64,000 bases of DNA from contig NZ_VHQG01000001.1 in assembly GCF_006517435.1 (NCBI RefSeq), positions 183,959-247,958 on the forward strand. The letters are read 5' to 3'. The notes under the pieces were generated by a model. The model was not told the DNA's origin. It ran no database searches and saw only the letters and a program-made list of their open reading frames with translations. The stretch comes from Schumannella soli (GTDB lineage: Bacteria > Actinomycetota > Actinomycetes > Actinomycetales > Microbacteriaceae). Of the stretch, positions 54,579-64,000 are shown piece by piece. Position 1 is the stretch's first letter; each line of letters starts with the position of its first letter. The translations under genes were made by a program, and so were the position numbers.

Positions 54579-54647
54579 TCAGACCATCGGGATTCGGAAG
54601 AGACTCCCCGCGCTGCTCGCACGGGACGCCGGATCGGCGCACGTCAC
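54579..54647 (-). CDS. Possible 22-residue leader peptide of the ABC-F gene
   Basis: GTG 54647 opens a frame that reads VTCADPASRASSAGSLFRIP and ends MV-stop at 54579, within the ABC-F leader and after its promoter. Such leader peptides often control ABC-F and other ribosome-protection genes by attenuation. No good ribosome binding site is seen and the frame is short, so this is tentative. Confidence 0.3.
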   Translation of the reverse strand: MTCADPASRASSAGSLFRIPMV

Positions 54648-54706
54648 CCGCCGGGCAGCTGCCTCAGACGCGGGTCGGACGGAGTCTCAGATCTTCACGG
54701 GGAGCG

Positions 54707-54735
54707 ACGCTAGACCCGCTCGGCGCATCCGTCAA
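54707..54735 (-). promoter_or_regulatory. Candidate promoter of the ABC-F gene
   Basis: On the minus strand TTGACG (54730-54735) and TAGCGT (54707-54712) are separated by exactly 17 bases, one of the best core-promoter matches in the window. It lies about 320 bases before the TTG start; the 440-base gap holds no other gene. Confidence 0.65.
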
Positions 54736-54831
54736 CACCCGGAGTTCTCGCCCGACCGCGATCCGGCGACGGCTCCTCTTGCCGCGCTGCGACGCCGCGA
54801 AGGTCATGCCCGAATCGGCATATGGCCGGAA

Positions 54832-55851
54832 TCACGGGGTGGACGGGCTGGCCACCGACGCGCGCCGCACGAGTTCGCAGGCGAGTCGCGCCTCGCGCGG
54901 AGACGCATCCGGCTGGCCCGAGATGAGCGCCTCGAGCCGGGTGATCGCGAGGCGGCCCATCGCGTAGTGCGGCAGCGCGACCGTGGTCAGCACCGGATCG
55001 AGCCCCTCGGAGATCGGCCAGAAGTCGTCGACGCCGACGACCGACAGCTGCTGCGGGATGCGCAGCCCCGCCGCCTGCGCGACCTGGTAGACGCCCATCG
55101 CCACCTGGTCGTTGAAGCAGAGCACGGCCGTGATCTCGGGATGACGGCGCAGCAGCTCGGTGGCGGCGCGTCGCCCCGCGACGGCGTCGCCGATGCCGGG
55201 AACGCGGATCACAGGACCGGAGAGCCCGCACTCGCGCATCGTCGCCAGGAAGCCGGCCTCGCGTCCGTCGCGGGCCTCGCCCTGCTGCTCGAGGGTGAGG
55301 TGCGCGATGCGACGGTGACCCGCCTCGATCAGGTGCTCGGTCGCGATGCGCCCGATCTGCACCTCGTCGGGCACGATCGACGGCTGGACGCCGGCGCGGT
55401 CGACGGCATCCACCAGCATCGTCGGATGCGCGCCGAGCGTCGCCGGCACGTCGGCCAGCTGGTGGAACATGCGCGCATAGACCACGCCGTCGACCTGCTG
55501 GGCGAGCAGGGTGTCGATCTGACGCTCCTCGAGTCCGCTGTCGCGCGCGGAGTCGACGACCATGAGCATGAGGCCGAGCTCGGACGCCGCATCCTGCGCG
55601 CCCGTGATCACCCGCCCCGAGAAGGGCGTCGCGGCGATCTCGTCGCTGACGAAGCCGATGAGCCGCGAGCGCTGGCTGCGCAGTGCGCTCGCGATGCGGT
55701 TGGGCGCGTAGCCGAGCTCGACCGCGATGCGCTTGACGTGCTCGCGCGTCGCCGCACTCACCTGACCGCGGTCGTTGAGCGCGTGCGACACGGTCGTGAC
55801 CGAGACGCCGGCCTGCCGGGCCACCTCGCGGATCCCCACCCGCTGCGCCAT
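54832..55851 (-). CDS. LacI-family transcriptional regulator
   Basis: 339 residues. The N-terminal LacI helix-turn-helix reads VGIREVARQAGVSVTTVSHA, with the hinge ELGYAPNRIASALRSQ. The periplasmic-binding-protein-like ligand domain follows (about 62-335), with GHRRIAHLTL and VVGVDDFWPISEGLDPVLTTV typical of the family. The sugar is unknown. I chose ATG 51-type start at 55851, with AGGA 6 bases upstream; ATG 55875 is in frame. No sugar operon adjoins, so its targets must lie elsewhere. Confidence 0.9.
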   Translation of the reverse strand: MAQRVGIREVARQAGVSVTTVSHALNDRGQVSAATREHVKRIAVELGYAPNRIASALRSQRSRLIGFVSDEIAATPFSGRVITGAQDAASELGLMLMVVDSARDSGLEERQIDTLLAQQVDGVVYARMFHQLADVPATLGAHPTMLVDAVDRAGVQPSIVPDEVQIGRIATEHLIEAGHRRIAHLTLEQQGEARDGREAGFLATMRECGLSGPVIRVPGIGDAVAGRRAATELLRRHPEITAVLCFNDQVAMGVYQVAQAAGLRIPQQLSVVGVDDFWPISEGLDPVLTTVALPHYAMGRLAITRLEALISGQPDASPREARLACELVRRASVASPSTP

Positions 55852-56032
55852 CGCATCCTGCTCTCTGCGCGTCATCGCGCTCCCCCGCGTCGCGGCCCAC
55901 GCCAGGCGAAGACGACGCATCGCGCGCAGTCACGCGCTGCGCTCAGCGTAGTCAGCACGCGACCGGATGCGGAGACCCGACGCGATCGGCGGCGCCGGGT
56001 CGGCCCCCGACCAGGCCCGGATCAGCGCCCGA

Positions 56033-57502
56033 TCAGCGCTGGATCTGCAGCGCGGCTGCGGTGCGCTCGAGCGTCGCCGCGGCGACCTTCTCGTCGGCGC
56101 CGACCGTCGCGCCGTAGCTCGGCACCATCTCGGTGAGCTTCGGGGTCCACTCCGCGATCTTGTCGGGGAAGCACTTCTCGGCGAGCGTCAGCATGATCGG
56201 CACGGCCGTCGAGGCGCCCGGCGAGGCGCCGAGCAGACCGGCGATGGAGCCGTCGGCGGCCGAGACGACCTCGGTGCCGAACTGGATGACGGCCTTGCCG
56301 TTCGCATCCTTCTTCATGACCTGCACGCGCTGGCCGGCCGTGATGAGGCGCCAGTCGGAGCCCTTCGCGTTCGGCGCGAACTCCTGCAGGGCGCGGATCT
56401 TCTTCGCGCGGCTGGCGAAGACCTCGCCGACGAGGTACTTGACCAGGTCGAGGTTCTTCAGGCCGGCGCCGAGGAAGGTCGAGATGTTGTGCGGGCGCAG
56501 CGCCTGGAACAGGTCGAGCAGCGAGCCCTTCTTGAGGTACTTCGTCGAGAAGCCGGCGTAGGGGCCGAAGAGCAGGCTCGCCTGACCGTTCACGACGCGG
56601 GTGTCGAGGTGCGGAACCGACATCGGCGGGGCGCCGACCGACGCCTTGCCGTAGACCTTCGCCGCGTGCTGGGCGACGACCTCGGGGTTGTCGGTGCGCA
56701 GGAACTCGCCGCTGATCGGGAAGCCGCCGAAGCCCTTGATCTCGGGGATGCCCGACTTCTGCAGCAGGTTGAGGGCGCCGCCGCCGGCGCCGACGAACAC
56801 GAAGCGAGCCGTGACCTCGAGCACCGTGCCGCCGATCTCGTGACGGATGCGGATCTTCCACAGCCCGTCCTTGGTGCGCTTGAGGCCGATCACGCGGTGG
56901 TCGGTCTTGAGCTTCGCGCCCTTGTCGGTCATCGTGCCGACCAGCAGGCGGGTGAGTGCGCCGAAGTCGACGTCGGTGCCCGCGGCGATGCGGGTCGCGG
57001 CGATCGGCAGGTCCTTGCGACGACCGGGGATCAACAGCGGAGCCCACGAGCGGATGACCTTCGCATCCTCGCTGTACTCCATGCCGGCGAAGAGCGGGTG
57101 GTCCTTCAGCGCCTCGAAGCGGCGACGCAGGTAGTCGACGTTCTTCTCGCCCCACACGAAGCTCATGTGCGGGACCTCGTTGATGAACGCCTTCGGGTCG
57201 GGCAGCGCGCCCTCGTCGACCAGGTACGACCAGAACTGGCGCGAGACCTGGAACTGCTCGTTCACCTCGATCGCCTTGCTGACGTCGATCTGCCCGTTCT
57301 TCTCGGGCGTGTAGTTCAGCTCGCAGAGAGCCGAGTGGCCGGTGCCCGCGTTGTTCCACGGGTTGGAGGACTCCTGCGCGATGTCGCCGAGGCTCTCGAA
57401 GATCGAGATCGACCAGCCGGGCTCGAGGCGCTGCAGCAGGGTTCCGAGGGTCGCACTCATGATTCCGCCGCCGATCAGGGCGACGTCGATGGGCTTACTC
57501 AC
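56033..57502 (-). CDS. mqo: Malate:quinone oxidoreductase
   Basis: FAD-dependent peripheral membrane enzyme of the TCA cycle that oxidises malate and reduces quinone. It has 489 residues. The FAD motif VALIGGGIMSATLG starts at residue 7, and ESSNPWNNAGTGHSALCELNYTPE (key part: NNAGTGHSALCELNYT) is the family signature. GLLGASPGASTAVPIML lies near the C-terminus. The GTG start is at 57502. It stands alone, 10 bases from the upstream SGNH gene on the same strand. Confidence 0.96.
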   Translation of the reverse strand: MSKPIDVALIGGGIMSATLGTLLQRLEPGWSISIFESLGDIAQESSNPWNNAGTGHSALCELNYTPEKNGQIDVSKAIEVNEQFQVSRQFWSYLVDEGALPDPKAFINEVPHMSFVWGEKNVDYLRRRFEALKDHPLFAGMEYSEDAKVIRSWAPLLIPGRRKDLPIAATRIAAGTDVDFGALTRLLVGTMTDKGAKLKTDHRVIGLKRTKDGLWKIRIRHEIGGTVLEVTARFVFVGAGGGALNLLQKSGIPEIKGFGGFPISGEFLRTDNPEVVAQHAAKVYGKASVGAPPMSVPHLDTRVVNGQASLLFGPYAGFSTKYLKKGSLLDLFQALRPHNISTFLGAGLKNLDLVKYLVGEVFASRAKKIRALQEFAPNAKGSDWRLITAGQRVQVMKKDANGKAVIQFGTEVVSAADGSIAGLLGASPGASTAVPIMLTLAEKCFPDKIAEWTPKLTEMVPSYGATVGADEKVAAATLERTAAALQIQR

Positions 57503-57511
57503 CCGGCCAGT

Positions 57512-58306
57512 CTAGTTCTCGGGCGGGAGGCCGAGTTCCGCGAGCGCCGCATCCATCCGGCGCGCGAAGTCGGCGTGACCGGCCGCGTTCGGGTGCAGCC
57601 CGTCGTCGGCGAGCACACCGCGCTTCGCCGCGCGATCCATCCAGTGCGAGGCGCCCGGGATCCAGTCGGCGTCGATGCGGTCGGCCGCGGCGTGCACCCA
57701 GCGGATGATCTGCGCGAGCGAGGCGGGACGCTCGTCCTGGTACCAGAACGGCTCGACGACGATGATGCGGGCGTCGGGCAGCTGCGAGTGCAGCCGGTCG
57801 AGGTCGCGGTCGATCGCGGCGTGGATGTCGTCGGCGGCCGTGGCGTAGCTGAAGTTGTCGTTGAGCCCCATCGTCACGATCACGATGTCGGGCTTCGCGG
57901 CGACGATCTGTCCGGGCAGGTCGCGGTCGCCGCGCTGGTTCACGAAGCCGAGGCCGTTGAGACTCGGGTTGAACTCGCGCCAGCCGCGCTCCGCGCTGAT
58001 CAGAGCGGGCCAGCGCTCCTTCTCGGGGTCGGCGAGCGCCGTGCCGATCGTGTACGAGTCGCCGTAGAAGGCGACGAGCTCGCCGTCGGGGTCGCCGTGG
58101 TCGATGATCGGCGTGCTCGGGTCGCTCTTCACGGCGCCTCCCTGTCCGTCAGCGCCGCCGTTCGCGCCGGCGCTACTGCCGCCGCCCGCGCCCGCCGCGC
58201 ATCCCGCGAGCGCGATCCCGGCCGCGAACGCGACCGCGCCGGTCAGCATCCTCCTCAGCAGAGGAGGGGCCGACCGGCGCGGGCGTCGTGCGGGATGCGC
58301 ATCCAT
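57512..58306 (-). CDS. SGNH/GDSL-type hydrolase lipoprotein
   Basis: 264 residues. The signal peptide ends in the lipobox LAGC with C36, followed by a Gly/Ser-rich linker. The SGNH blocks are present: nucleophile S84 in FYGDSYTIG (block I), the Asn of GLNDN (block III) and DGLHPNAAGH with the Asp-His pair (block V). It is thus a surface-anchored esterase or acetyl-hydrolase of unknown substrate. A 6-bp hairpin (58308-58325) lies right upstream of the ATG. It is 50 bases downstream of asd. Confidence 0.88.
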   Translation of the reverse strand: MDAHPARRPRRSAPPLLRRMLTGAVAFAAGIALAGCAAGAGGGSSAGANGGADGQGGAVKSDPSTPIIDHGDPDGELVAFYGDSYTIGTALADPEKERWPALISAERGWREFNPSLNGLGFVNQRGDRDLPGQIVAAKPDIVIVTMGLNDNFSYATAADDIHAAIDRDLDRLHSQLPDARIIVVEPFWYQDERPASLAQIIRWVHAAADRIDADWIPGASHWMDRAAKRGVLADDGLHPNAAGHADFARRMDAALAELGLPPEN

Positions 58307-58356
58307 GCCGGGTATTCGAACCCGGTCAGGTTGCGGTTCGGTGTGAGGCGAGCCGA

Positions 58357-59457
<1,101 letters not shown>

Positions 59458-59578
59458 TTACGGAGAGTGTAGGGCGACACGGCGCGCACCGCCGTGTCGT
59501 GCACGGCGGTGGACCGCGTTCGGCACGACCTCGACGGAGATCGGCAGGAAGGCGACGCGCCGGGTCAGCGCGATCGGG

Positions 59579-60844
59579 TCAGCGACCCGTTCCGGCGTAG
59601 ACCTTGGCCTCGCCGTCGGAGTCGAGACCGAAGGCCGTGTGCACGACCTGCGTCGCCTTCGCGAGCGAGTCGGCGCGGGTGACGACCGAGATGCGGATCT
59701 CGCTCGTGGAGATCATCTCGATGTTGATGCCGTTGTCGCTCAGCGACGTGAAGAGCTGGGCCGAGACGCCGGCATTGGTGCGCATCCCGGCGCCCACGAC
59801 CGACAGCTTGCCGATCTGGTCGTCGTACTGCAGCGACTGGAAGCCGACCTCGGGCTGCTCGGCCTTGAGGGTCGTGAGCACCTTCTGGCCGTCGGACTTC
59901 GGCAGCGTGAAGGAGATGTCGGTGAGGCCGGTGGCCGCGGCCGACACGTTCTGCACGATCATGTCGATGTTGGCGCCGGTCTTGGCGACGATCGTGAAGA
60001 TCTCCGCCGCCTTGCCGGGCACGTCGGGCACGCCGACGACGGTGATCTTCGCCTCGCTGAGGTCGCCGGCGACACCGGTGATGATCGGCTCTTCCACTTT
60101 CTCTCCCTCGGTGGGGTTGATGACCAGGGTGCCCTCGGCGGGGCTGAACGACGAGCGCACGTGCAGCGTCACGCCGTGGCGGCGCGCGTACTCGACGGCG
60201 CGGATGTAGAGCACCTTCGCGCCGGCGGCCGCCAGCTCGAGCATCTCCTCGCTCGTGATCGTGTCGATCTTGTGCGCGCGGGGCACGACGCGGGGGTCGG
60301 CGGTGAAGACGCCGTCGACGTCGGTGTAGATCTCGCAGACATCCGCGTTCAGCGCGGCGGCGAGGGCGACGGCGGTCGTGTCCGAGCCGCCGCGGCCGAG
60401 GGTCGTGATGTCGCGGGAGTCGCGGTTGAAGCCCTGGAAGCCGGCGACGATCGCGATGGCGCCCTCGTCCAGCGCCTCGCGCACGCGCACCGGGGTGACG
60501 TCGACGATGCGGGCGGCTCCGTGCTGCGCATCCGTGATCATGCCGGCCTGGCTGCCGGTGTAGCTGCGGGCTTCGTGGCCGAGGCTCTTGATCGCCATCG
60601 CCAGCAGCGCCATCGAGATGCGCTCGCCCGTGGTGAGCAGCATGTCCATCTCACGGGCGTCGGGGATGGGCGTCACCTCATGGGCGAGGTCGATCAGCTC
60701 ATCCGTGGTGTCGCCCATGGCGCTGACCGCCACGACGACCTCGTTGCCCGCCTTGCGGGTCTCGACGATGCGCTTCGCGACGCGCTTGATGCTCTCGGCG
60801 TCGGCGACACTGGATCCGCCGAACTTCTGCACGATCAGGCTCAC
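59579..60844 (-). CDS. lysC: Aspartate kinase
   Basis: First step of the aspartate family pathway, 421 residues. The catalytic domain begins [20 protein letters not shown] and holds the [16 protein letters not shown] motif. Two ACT domains follow (about 265-340 and 350-421, with [17 protein letters not shown] and [19 protein letters not shown]), the sites of feedback by lysine and threonine. In many actinobacteria an internal start gives the beta subunit; I could not place it surely here. GTG 60844 has GGGAG upstream. Confidence 0.95.
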   Translation of the reverse strand: MSLIVQKFGGSSVADAESIKRVAKRIVETRKAGNEVVVAVSAMGDTTDELIDLAHEVTPIPDAREMDMLLTTGERISMALLAMAIKSLGHEARSYTGSQAGMITDAQHGAARIVDVTPVRVREALDEGAIAIVAGFQGFNRDSRDITTLGRGGSDTTAVALAAALNADVCEIYTDVDGVFTADPRVVPRAHKIDTITSEEMLELAAAGAKVLYIRAVEYARRHGVTLHVRSSFSPAEGTLVINPTEGEKVEEPIITGVAGDLSEAKITVVGVPDVPGKAAEIFTIVAKTGANIDMIVQNVSAAATGLTDISFTLPKSDGQKVLTTLKAEQPEVGFQSLQYDDQIGKLSVVGAGMRTNAGVSAQLFTSLSDNGINIEMISTSEIRISVVTRADSLAKATQVVHTAFGLDSDGEAKVYAGTGR

Positions 60845-60981
60845 TACGGCCGACTCCCGGTTGCTCGATTCCTCGGGAATCATATCGAGCGCGCGGGGGC
60901 CCGCCGACCGCGTGACGCAGCGCCCGGGCTCGCGCTCGCGCTCGCGGCGATGCCGATGTGCGGCTCCGGCGGATGCGCGGC

Positions 60982-61380
60982 TCAGGCGGCCGAGACGCGC
61001 ACCATGTTGCCCGCGGGGTCGCGCACGGCACAGTCACGCGGGCCCCAGTCCTGATCGGTCGGCTCCTGCACGATCTCGGCGCCGGCCTGCTGCAAGCGGG
61101 CGAACGCCGCATCCACGTCGTCGCTGAGGAAGACGATGTTCGGCAGGAGCCCCTTGGCGAGCAGCTCGCCGAGCGCCTCGGCGTCGGCGGGCGCGCGGCC
61201 CGCGTGCGGCTGCGAGAGGACGATCTCGGCGGCCTCGCCGGGCACGCCCAGGGTGACCCAGCGGCCGTCGCCGTAGGCGATGTCGTTGCGGGTCTCGTAG
61301 CCGAGGCCGTCGCGGTAGAACGCGATCGCGGCGTCGACGTCATCGACGGTGATGTTCACGAAGCGGAGTCCGATGCTCAT
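60982..61380 (-). CDS. VOC-family (glyoxalase-like) protein
   Basis: 132 residues with the two beta-alpha-beta-beta-beta repeats of the vicinal-oxygen-chelate fold: [21 protein letters not shown] at the N-terminus and [17 protein letters not shown] in the second half, ending [18 protein letters not shown]. Metal ligands are not clearly complete, so it could bind rather than convert its ligand. It lies 87 bases downstream of an AraC-type regulator on the same strand. Confidence 0.85.
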   Translation of the reverse strand: MSIGLRFVNITVDDVDAAIAFYRDGLGYETRNDIAYGDGRWVTLGVPGEAAEIVLSQPHAGRAPADAEALGELLAKGLLPNIVFLSDDVDAAFARLQQAGAEIVQEPTDQDWGPRDCAVRDPAGNMVRVSAA

Positions 61381-61467
61381 GGCGTTCACGCTAGGCGGGT
61401 GCGCGCGCATCCGGCTTCTCGGATCCTGCTCGATCGGACGGCGCGGCTGAGCGCCGGGCTCAGCGAG

Positions 61468-61920
61468 TCAGGTGGATGCGGCGGACGCGCCGGCGGGTGG
61501 CCCGGCCGGTGGGCGCGGCAGGCGCGTCGGGCGCGCGACGGAGCGGGCGGCACAGGCCGGCATCTCCTCGAAGGGCGAGTGCGGGCGGGCACGGTAGGCG
61601 CTCGGCGACTCGCCCGTGATGCTCGTGAAGGCCGTGCTGAAGGAGCCGAGCGAGCTGTAGCCGACCGCCATGCAGGCTTCGGTCACGCTCGCGCCGCCGC
61701 GCAGCAGCATCATGGCTCGCTCGACACGGCGGGTCATCAGGTAGGAGTTCGGCGTCTCGCCGTAGGCGGCGCGGAAGCGCCGCGAGAAGTGGGCGGCCGA
61801 CATATGCGCGTGACGGGCGACCGCGGCAACGTCGAGGCCGCTCGCGAACTCGCGGTCCATGAGGTCGCGGGCACGGCGCAGCGCCACCAGCTCGGCGCGA
61901 CGCTCCGGTGTCAGCGCCAC
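61468..61920 (-). CDS. AraC-family DNA-binding domain protein
   Basis: 150 residues. Nearly the whole protein is the double helix-turn-helix of AraC (about 8-112), with AAVARHAHMSAAHFSRRFRA and the second helix set in CMAVGYSSLGSFSTAFTSITGESPSAYR. There is no ligand-binding domain, only a Pro/Ala-rich tail. The pair AraC-VOC is common in actinobacteria and the regulator probably controls its neighbour. GTG 61920 starts 17 bases after recR. Confidence 0.88.
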   Translation of the reverse strand: MALTPERRAELVALRRARDLMDREFASGLDVAAVARHAHMSAAHFSRRFRAAYGETPNSYLMTRRVERAMMLLRGGASVTEACMAVGYSSLGSFSTAFTSITGESPSAYRARPHSPFEEMPACAARSVARPTRLPRPPAGPPAGASAAST

Positions 61921-61936
61921 GGCCGCATCCGTCCGG

Positions 61937-62536
61937 TCAGTGCTCGACGACGCGGCGGCCCTCGAAAGCGCGGCCGAGCGTGACCTCGTCGGCGTACTCG
62001 AGGTCGCCGCCGACCGGCAGGCCGGAGGCGAGGCGGCTCACGCGGAGCCCCGGCTGGATGAGCAGACGCGAGAGGTAGGTCGCGGTCGCCTCGCCCTCGA
62101 GGTTCGGGTCGGTCGCGATGATGACCTCGGTGACGGTGCCGTCGGCCAGACGCTGCACGAGCTGCGTGATGCGCAGCTGATCGGGGCCGATGCCGTCGAT
62201 CGGGCTGATGGCGCCGCCGAGCACGTGGTACAGCCCCCGGAACTCGCGGGTGCGCTCGATCGCGACGACGTCCTTCGCCTCCTCGACCACGCAGATCACG
62301 CTCGGCACGCGGCGCGGGTCGCGGCAGATCGAGCACAGCTCGCCCTCGGCGACGTTGCCGCACTGCTGGCAGAAGCGCACCTTGTCGCGCACCTCGGCGA
62401 GCACCTCCGACAGCCGTGTCGGGTCGTAGCTCTCGGTCTGCACGATGTGGAAGGCGATGCGCTGCGCCGACTTCGGCCCGACGCCGGGCAGGCGGCCGAG
62501 CTCGTCGATCAGCTCCTGGACGATCCCCTCGTACAT
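61937..62536 (-). CDS. recR: Recombination mediator RecR
   Basis: 199 residues. The helix-hairpin-helix ([20 protein letters not shown]) is at the N-terminus, the zinc finger is CQQCGN with GELCSICRD (four Cys), and a Toprim domain follows ([17 protein letters not shown] onward). It acts with RecF/RecO to load RecA on gaps. ATG 62536 shares one base with the dnaX stop (TGATG); dnaX-recR is a classic pair, usually with a ybaB gene between that is missing here. Confidence 0.96.
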   Translation of the reverse strand: MYEGIVQELIDELGRLPGVGPKSAQRIAFHIVQTESYDPTRLSEVLAEVRDKVRFCQQCGNVAEGELCSICRDPRRVPSVICVVEEAKDVVAIERTREFRGLYHVLGGAISPIDGIGPDQLRITQLVQRLADGTVTEVIIATDPNLEGEATATYLSRLLIQPGLRVSRLASGLPVGGDLEYADEVTLGRAFEGRRVVEH

Positions 62537-64000
62537 CAGAGGTCATCCCCGCGCGGCGGCTCGGCCACGGGCTTCACGGTCGGGGCGATCGTGTGCTCTT
62601 CGATGAAGGTCGCACCCAGGATCTCGCGCACGACGGCTTCGCCGTAGCGCTGGCCGGCGGGCGCGCCGGGTCGACGCGGCGCCGTGGGCGCCTGACGTGC
62701 GGGACGCGCCGGAGCGGCGGTCGACGGCGCGGCGGCGGATGCGGAGCTGCGCCCGGCGGGACGTCCGCCCTCGTCCGGAGGCGGGGGCGCGTCGTAGTCG
62801 GGCGGGGCGTCTTCGTCGCGGGGCTCGGGCGCCGCGGCCGACGAACTGCTCGAGTCCGGGCCCGCCGAAGCGGCACCGGATGCCCCGGAGCCGGAGGGTG
62901 CCGAGCCGCGCGCGGGCACCGTGCCCACGGCCGGGCCGGCGCCGGCGTCGGGCGCGCCGCGCAGCGCGGACGCGGGCCGGATCGAGTCGGGAAGCGACGA
63001 GAGATCGACGGCCGGACCGTCGAACGAGGTCGCGGAATCGAGGCCGGGCGCGGCCCAGCCGTCGGCGTCCTTGCCGCCGACGATGGGCTCGATCTCGGGG
63101 TCGGCCGCGTCGGGCTGTGCGTCCGCGGGCGGAGCGGAGGGATCGGAGTCGGGGATGCGGGCGACGTTCCAGCCGCCGGGCGCGGCCGGGGCGGCGCCGG
63201 CCGCGCCGGAGCCGCTCGGGGTCGCGCCGGACGCGTCGCCGGATCCACCGGAGCGGGCACCCGGGTTCCCGTCGCCGCTCGGCGCCGATGCTCCTGCGGC
63301 GGTCGCGCGCGTCGGGGCAGCGCCGGGATCGGCTGCCGGACCGGCCGGGGTGCCGGTGCCGCTCGCCTCGCCGGCCCCACCCTGCCCGGGGGCGCCGCGG
63401 CGCACGAGGAACTTCACGCGGATGCCGAGCACCTGCTGGATCGCGCTACGCAGCTGCTCGCTCGGGGTCTCGAGCGCGGCCTGCGCGCTGCCCTTGAAGC
63501 CTTCGGAGTCCTTCTCGCTCGGGAAGCTGAGCACGAGCACATCGCCGTTGAGGTCGAGCACGGTCGCGGTGAGCACGACCATCCAGGCCTGACGTCGCGA
63601 CTTCTGCACGACCTCGAGAACCTCGGGCCAGGCGTCGCGCAGCTGCTGCACGGTGACGGGGCCGACGGGCGCGGGCGCTTCAGGGCGCTCGGCCCGGCGC
63701 GGCTCGGACGTCGGGATCGCGGTCTCGGCCGGCGGCTCGGGCGCACGCGGGGCGACGACGCCACGGTCGGCGGCGACAGCCGTGTCGCGGTCGGGACCTG
63801 CGTCGGGAGCGGATGCGGGAGCGGCGGGACCGGTCGAACCCGAGGGAGCGGGCTCCGAAGCGGCCGTGGCCGAGGAGCCCGAAGTCGAGGCGCTCGGAGC
63901 CGTCGGACTCGACGGCGTCGTCGTCGGAGCGCTCGGCCCCGAGGAAGCCGACCCCGATGCGTTCTGCCCGGCGACGTTCTGCCCGGCGACGTTCTGCCCG
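62536..64000 (-). CDS. dnaX: DNA polymerase III subunit gamma/tau, C-terminal part (5' end outside window)
   Basis: 488 C-terminal residues of DnaX are visible; the frame is open to the window edge without stops. A region at about 63650-63400 ([16 protein letters not shown], then [20 protein letters not shown]) is the DnaX domain V-like tail that contacts other replisome proteins. On both sides lie long disordered, Pro/Ala/Ser/Gly-rich linkers. The ATPase domain and zinc finger lie beyond the window. Identification rests on the domain sequence and position before recR. Confidence 0.88.
   Translation of the reverse strand, partial: GQNVAGQNVAGQNASGSASSGPSAPTTTPSSPTAPSASTSGSSATAASEPAPSGSTGPAAPASAPDAGPDRDTAVAADRGVVAPRAPEPPAETAIPTSEPRRAERPEAPAPVGPVTVQQLRDAWPEVLEVVQKSRRQAWMVVLTATVLDLNGDVLVLSFPSEKDSEGFKGSAQAALETPSEQLRSAIQQVLGIRVKFLVRRGAPGQGGAGEASGTGTPAGPAADPGAAPTRATAAGASAPSGDGNPGARSGGSGDASGATPSGSGAAGAAPAAPGGWNVARIPDSDPSAPPADAQPDAADPEIEPIVGGKDADGWAAPGLDSATSFDGPAVDLSSLPDSIRPASALRGAPDAGAGPAVGTVPARGSAPSGSGASGAASAGPDSSSSSAAAPEPRDEDAPPDYDAPPPPDEGGRPAGRSSASAAAPSTAAPARPARQAPTAPRRPGAPAGQRYGEAVVREILGATFIEEHTIAPTVKPVAEPPRGDDL
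63961..64000. repeat. 15-bp tandem repeat in dnaX (GQNVA)
   Basis: GTTCTGCCCGGCGAC is repeated at 63961, 63976 and 63991 (the last cut by the window edge), encoding GQNVA units on the minus strand in the DnaX linker. The array may continue outside the window. Confidence 0.85.

Noticed and set aside
54322..54642. Minus-strand frame of 106 codons overlapping the ABC-F start
   Set aside because: It overlaps the ABC-F start in another frame and is Arg-rich; the TTG start with AAGGAG is better supported.
58308..58325. tRNA T-arm-like hairpin CCGGGT-attcga-ACCCGG
   Set aside because: No acceptor, D or anticodon arm surrounds it; it is a simple hairpin before the SGNH gene.

Overview
The window is 64 kb of a high-GC actinobacterial chromosome. 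Codons mostly end in G or C, GTG starts are common, and genes are often joined by 4-base ATGA or GTGA overlaps. Lsr2, SufS-SufU, an FMN-riboswitch riboflavin operon, Mqo and several LexA- and Zur-type sites fit the family Microbacteriaceae, but no marker here fixes the genus. Gene order from about 33 kb onward (holB, tmk, topA, a Tad locus with DUF4244, acs, RidA, PASTA-PBP, metallophosphoesterase, asd, lysC, recR, dnaX) follows the conserved actinobacterial core known from the Rv3644c-Rv3721c region of Mycobacterium tuberculosis. Most of the window is therefore chromosomal backbone.

Layout. 1-2.1 kb: 3' end of trpS, a GNAT acetyltransferase and a HAD hydrolase. 2.3-7.7 kb: glycerol catabolism (glpF, glpK, glpD) with a divergent SorC-type regulator. 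7.6-7.8 kb: a degenerate tandem repeat seeded by the 3' end of the regulator gene. 7.9-11.9 kb: FMN riboswitch and ribD-ribE-ribBA-ribH. 12-21.5 kb: MHS-family symporter, an ABC-2 exporter operon, a CHY zinc-finger protein, an ABC half-exporter, nicotinamidase and a degenerate PBP4-like membrane protein. 21.5-24 kb: lsr2 and sufS-sufU. 24.1-25.5 kb: a zinc-starvation pair, Cys-free rpmJ and a P-loop-less CobW-like protein, flanking a Zur-like box. 25.6-30.6 kb: accessory genes (FAD oxidoreductase plus cupin, a DUF5519-like protein with an unrecognised partner, a lower-GC Fic protein) ending at tRNA-Thr.

30.8-37.8 kb: topA, tmk, holB, a secreted S33 peptidase and a TetR regulator, all on the minus strand. 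38-41.5 kb: a compact Tad-type pilus or secretion locus. 42-48.4 kb: acs, RidA with a DUF4177-like protein, PASTA-PBP, metallophosphoesterase and tRNA-Pro. 48.6-52.6 kb: tdk with a LuxR response regulator, a radical SAM gene whose promoter contains a perfect LexA box, and an XRE regulator. 52.7-55.9 kb: an ABC-F ATPase with a long leader and a possible leader peptide, then a LacI regulator. 56-64 kb: mqo, SGNH lipoprotein, asd, lysC, VOC and AraC proteins, recR and the 3' part of dnaX.

No CRISPR array, insertion sequence, integrase or phage gene was seen. The points most worth a second look are the LexA-box radical SAM promoter, the Zur-type divergent region, the PBP4-like protein that has lost two of its three catalytic motifs, the SorC-glp arrangement, the ABC-F leader, and the tandem repeat after the SorC gene.
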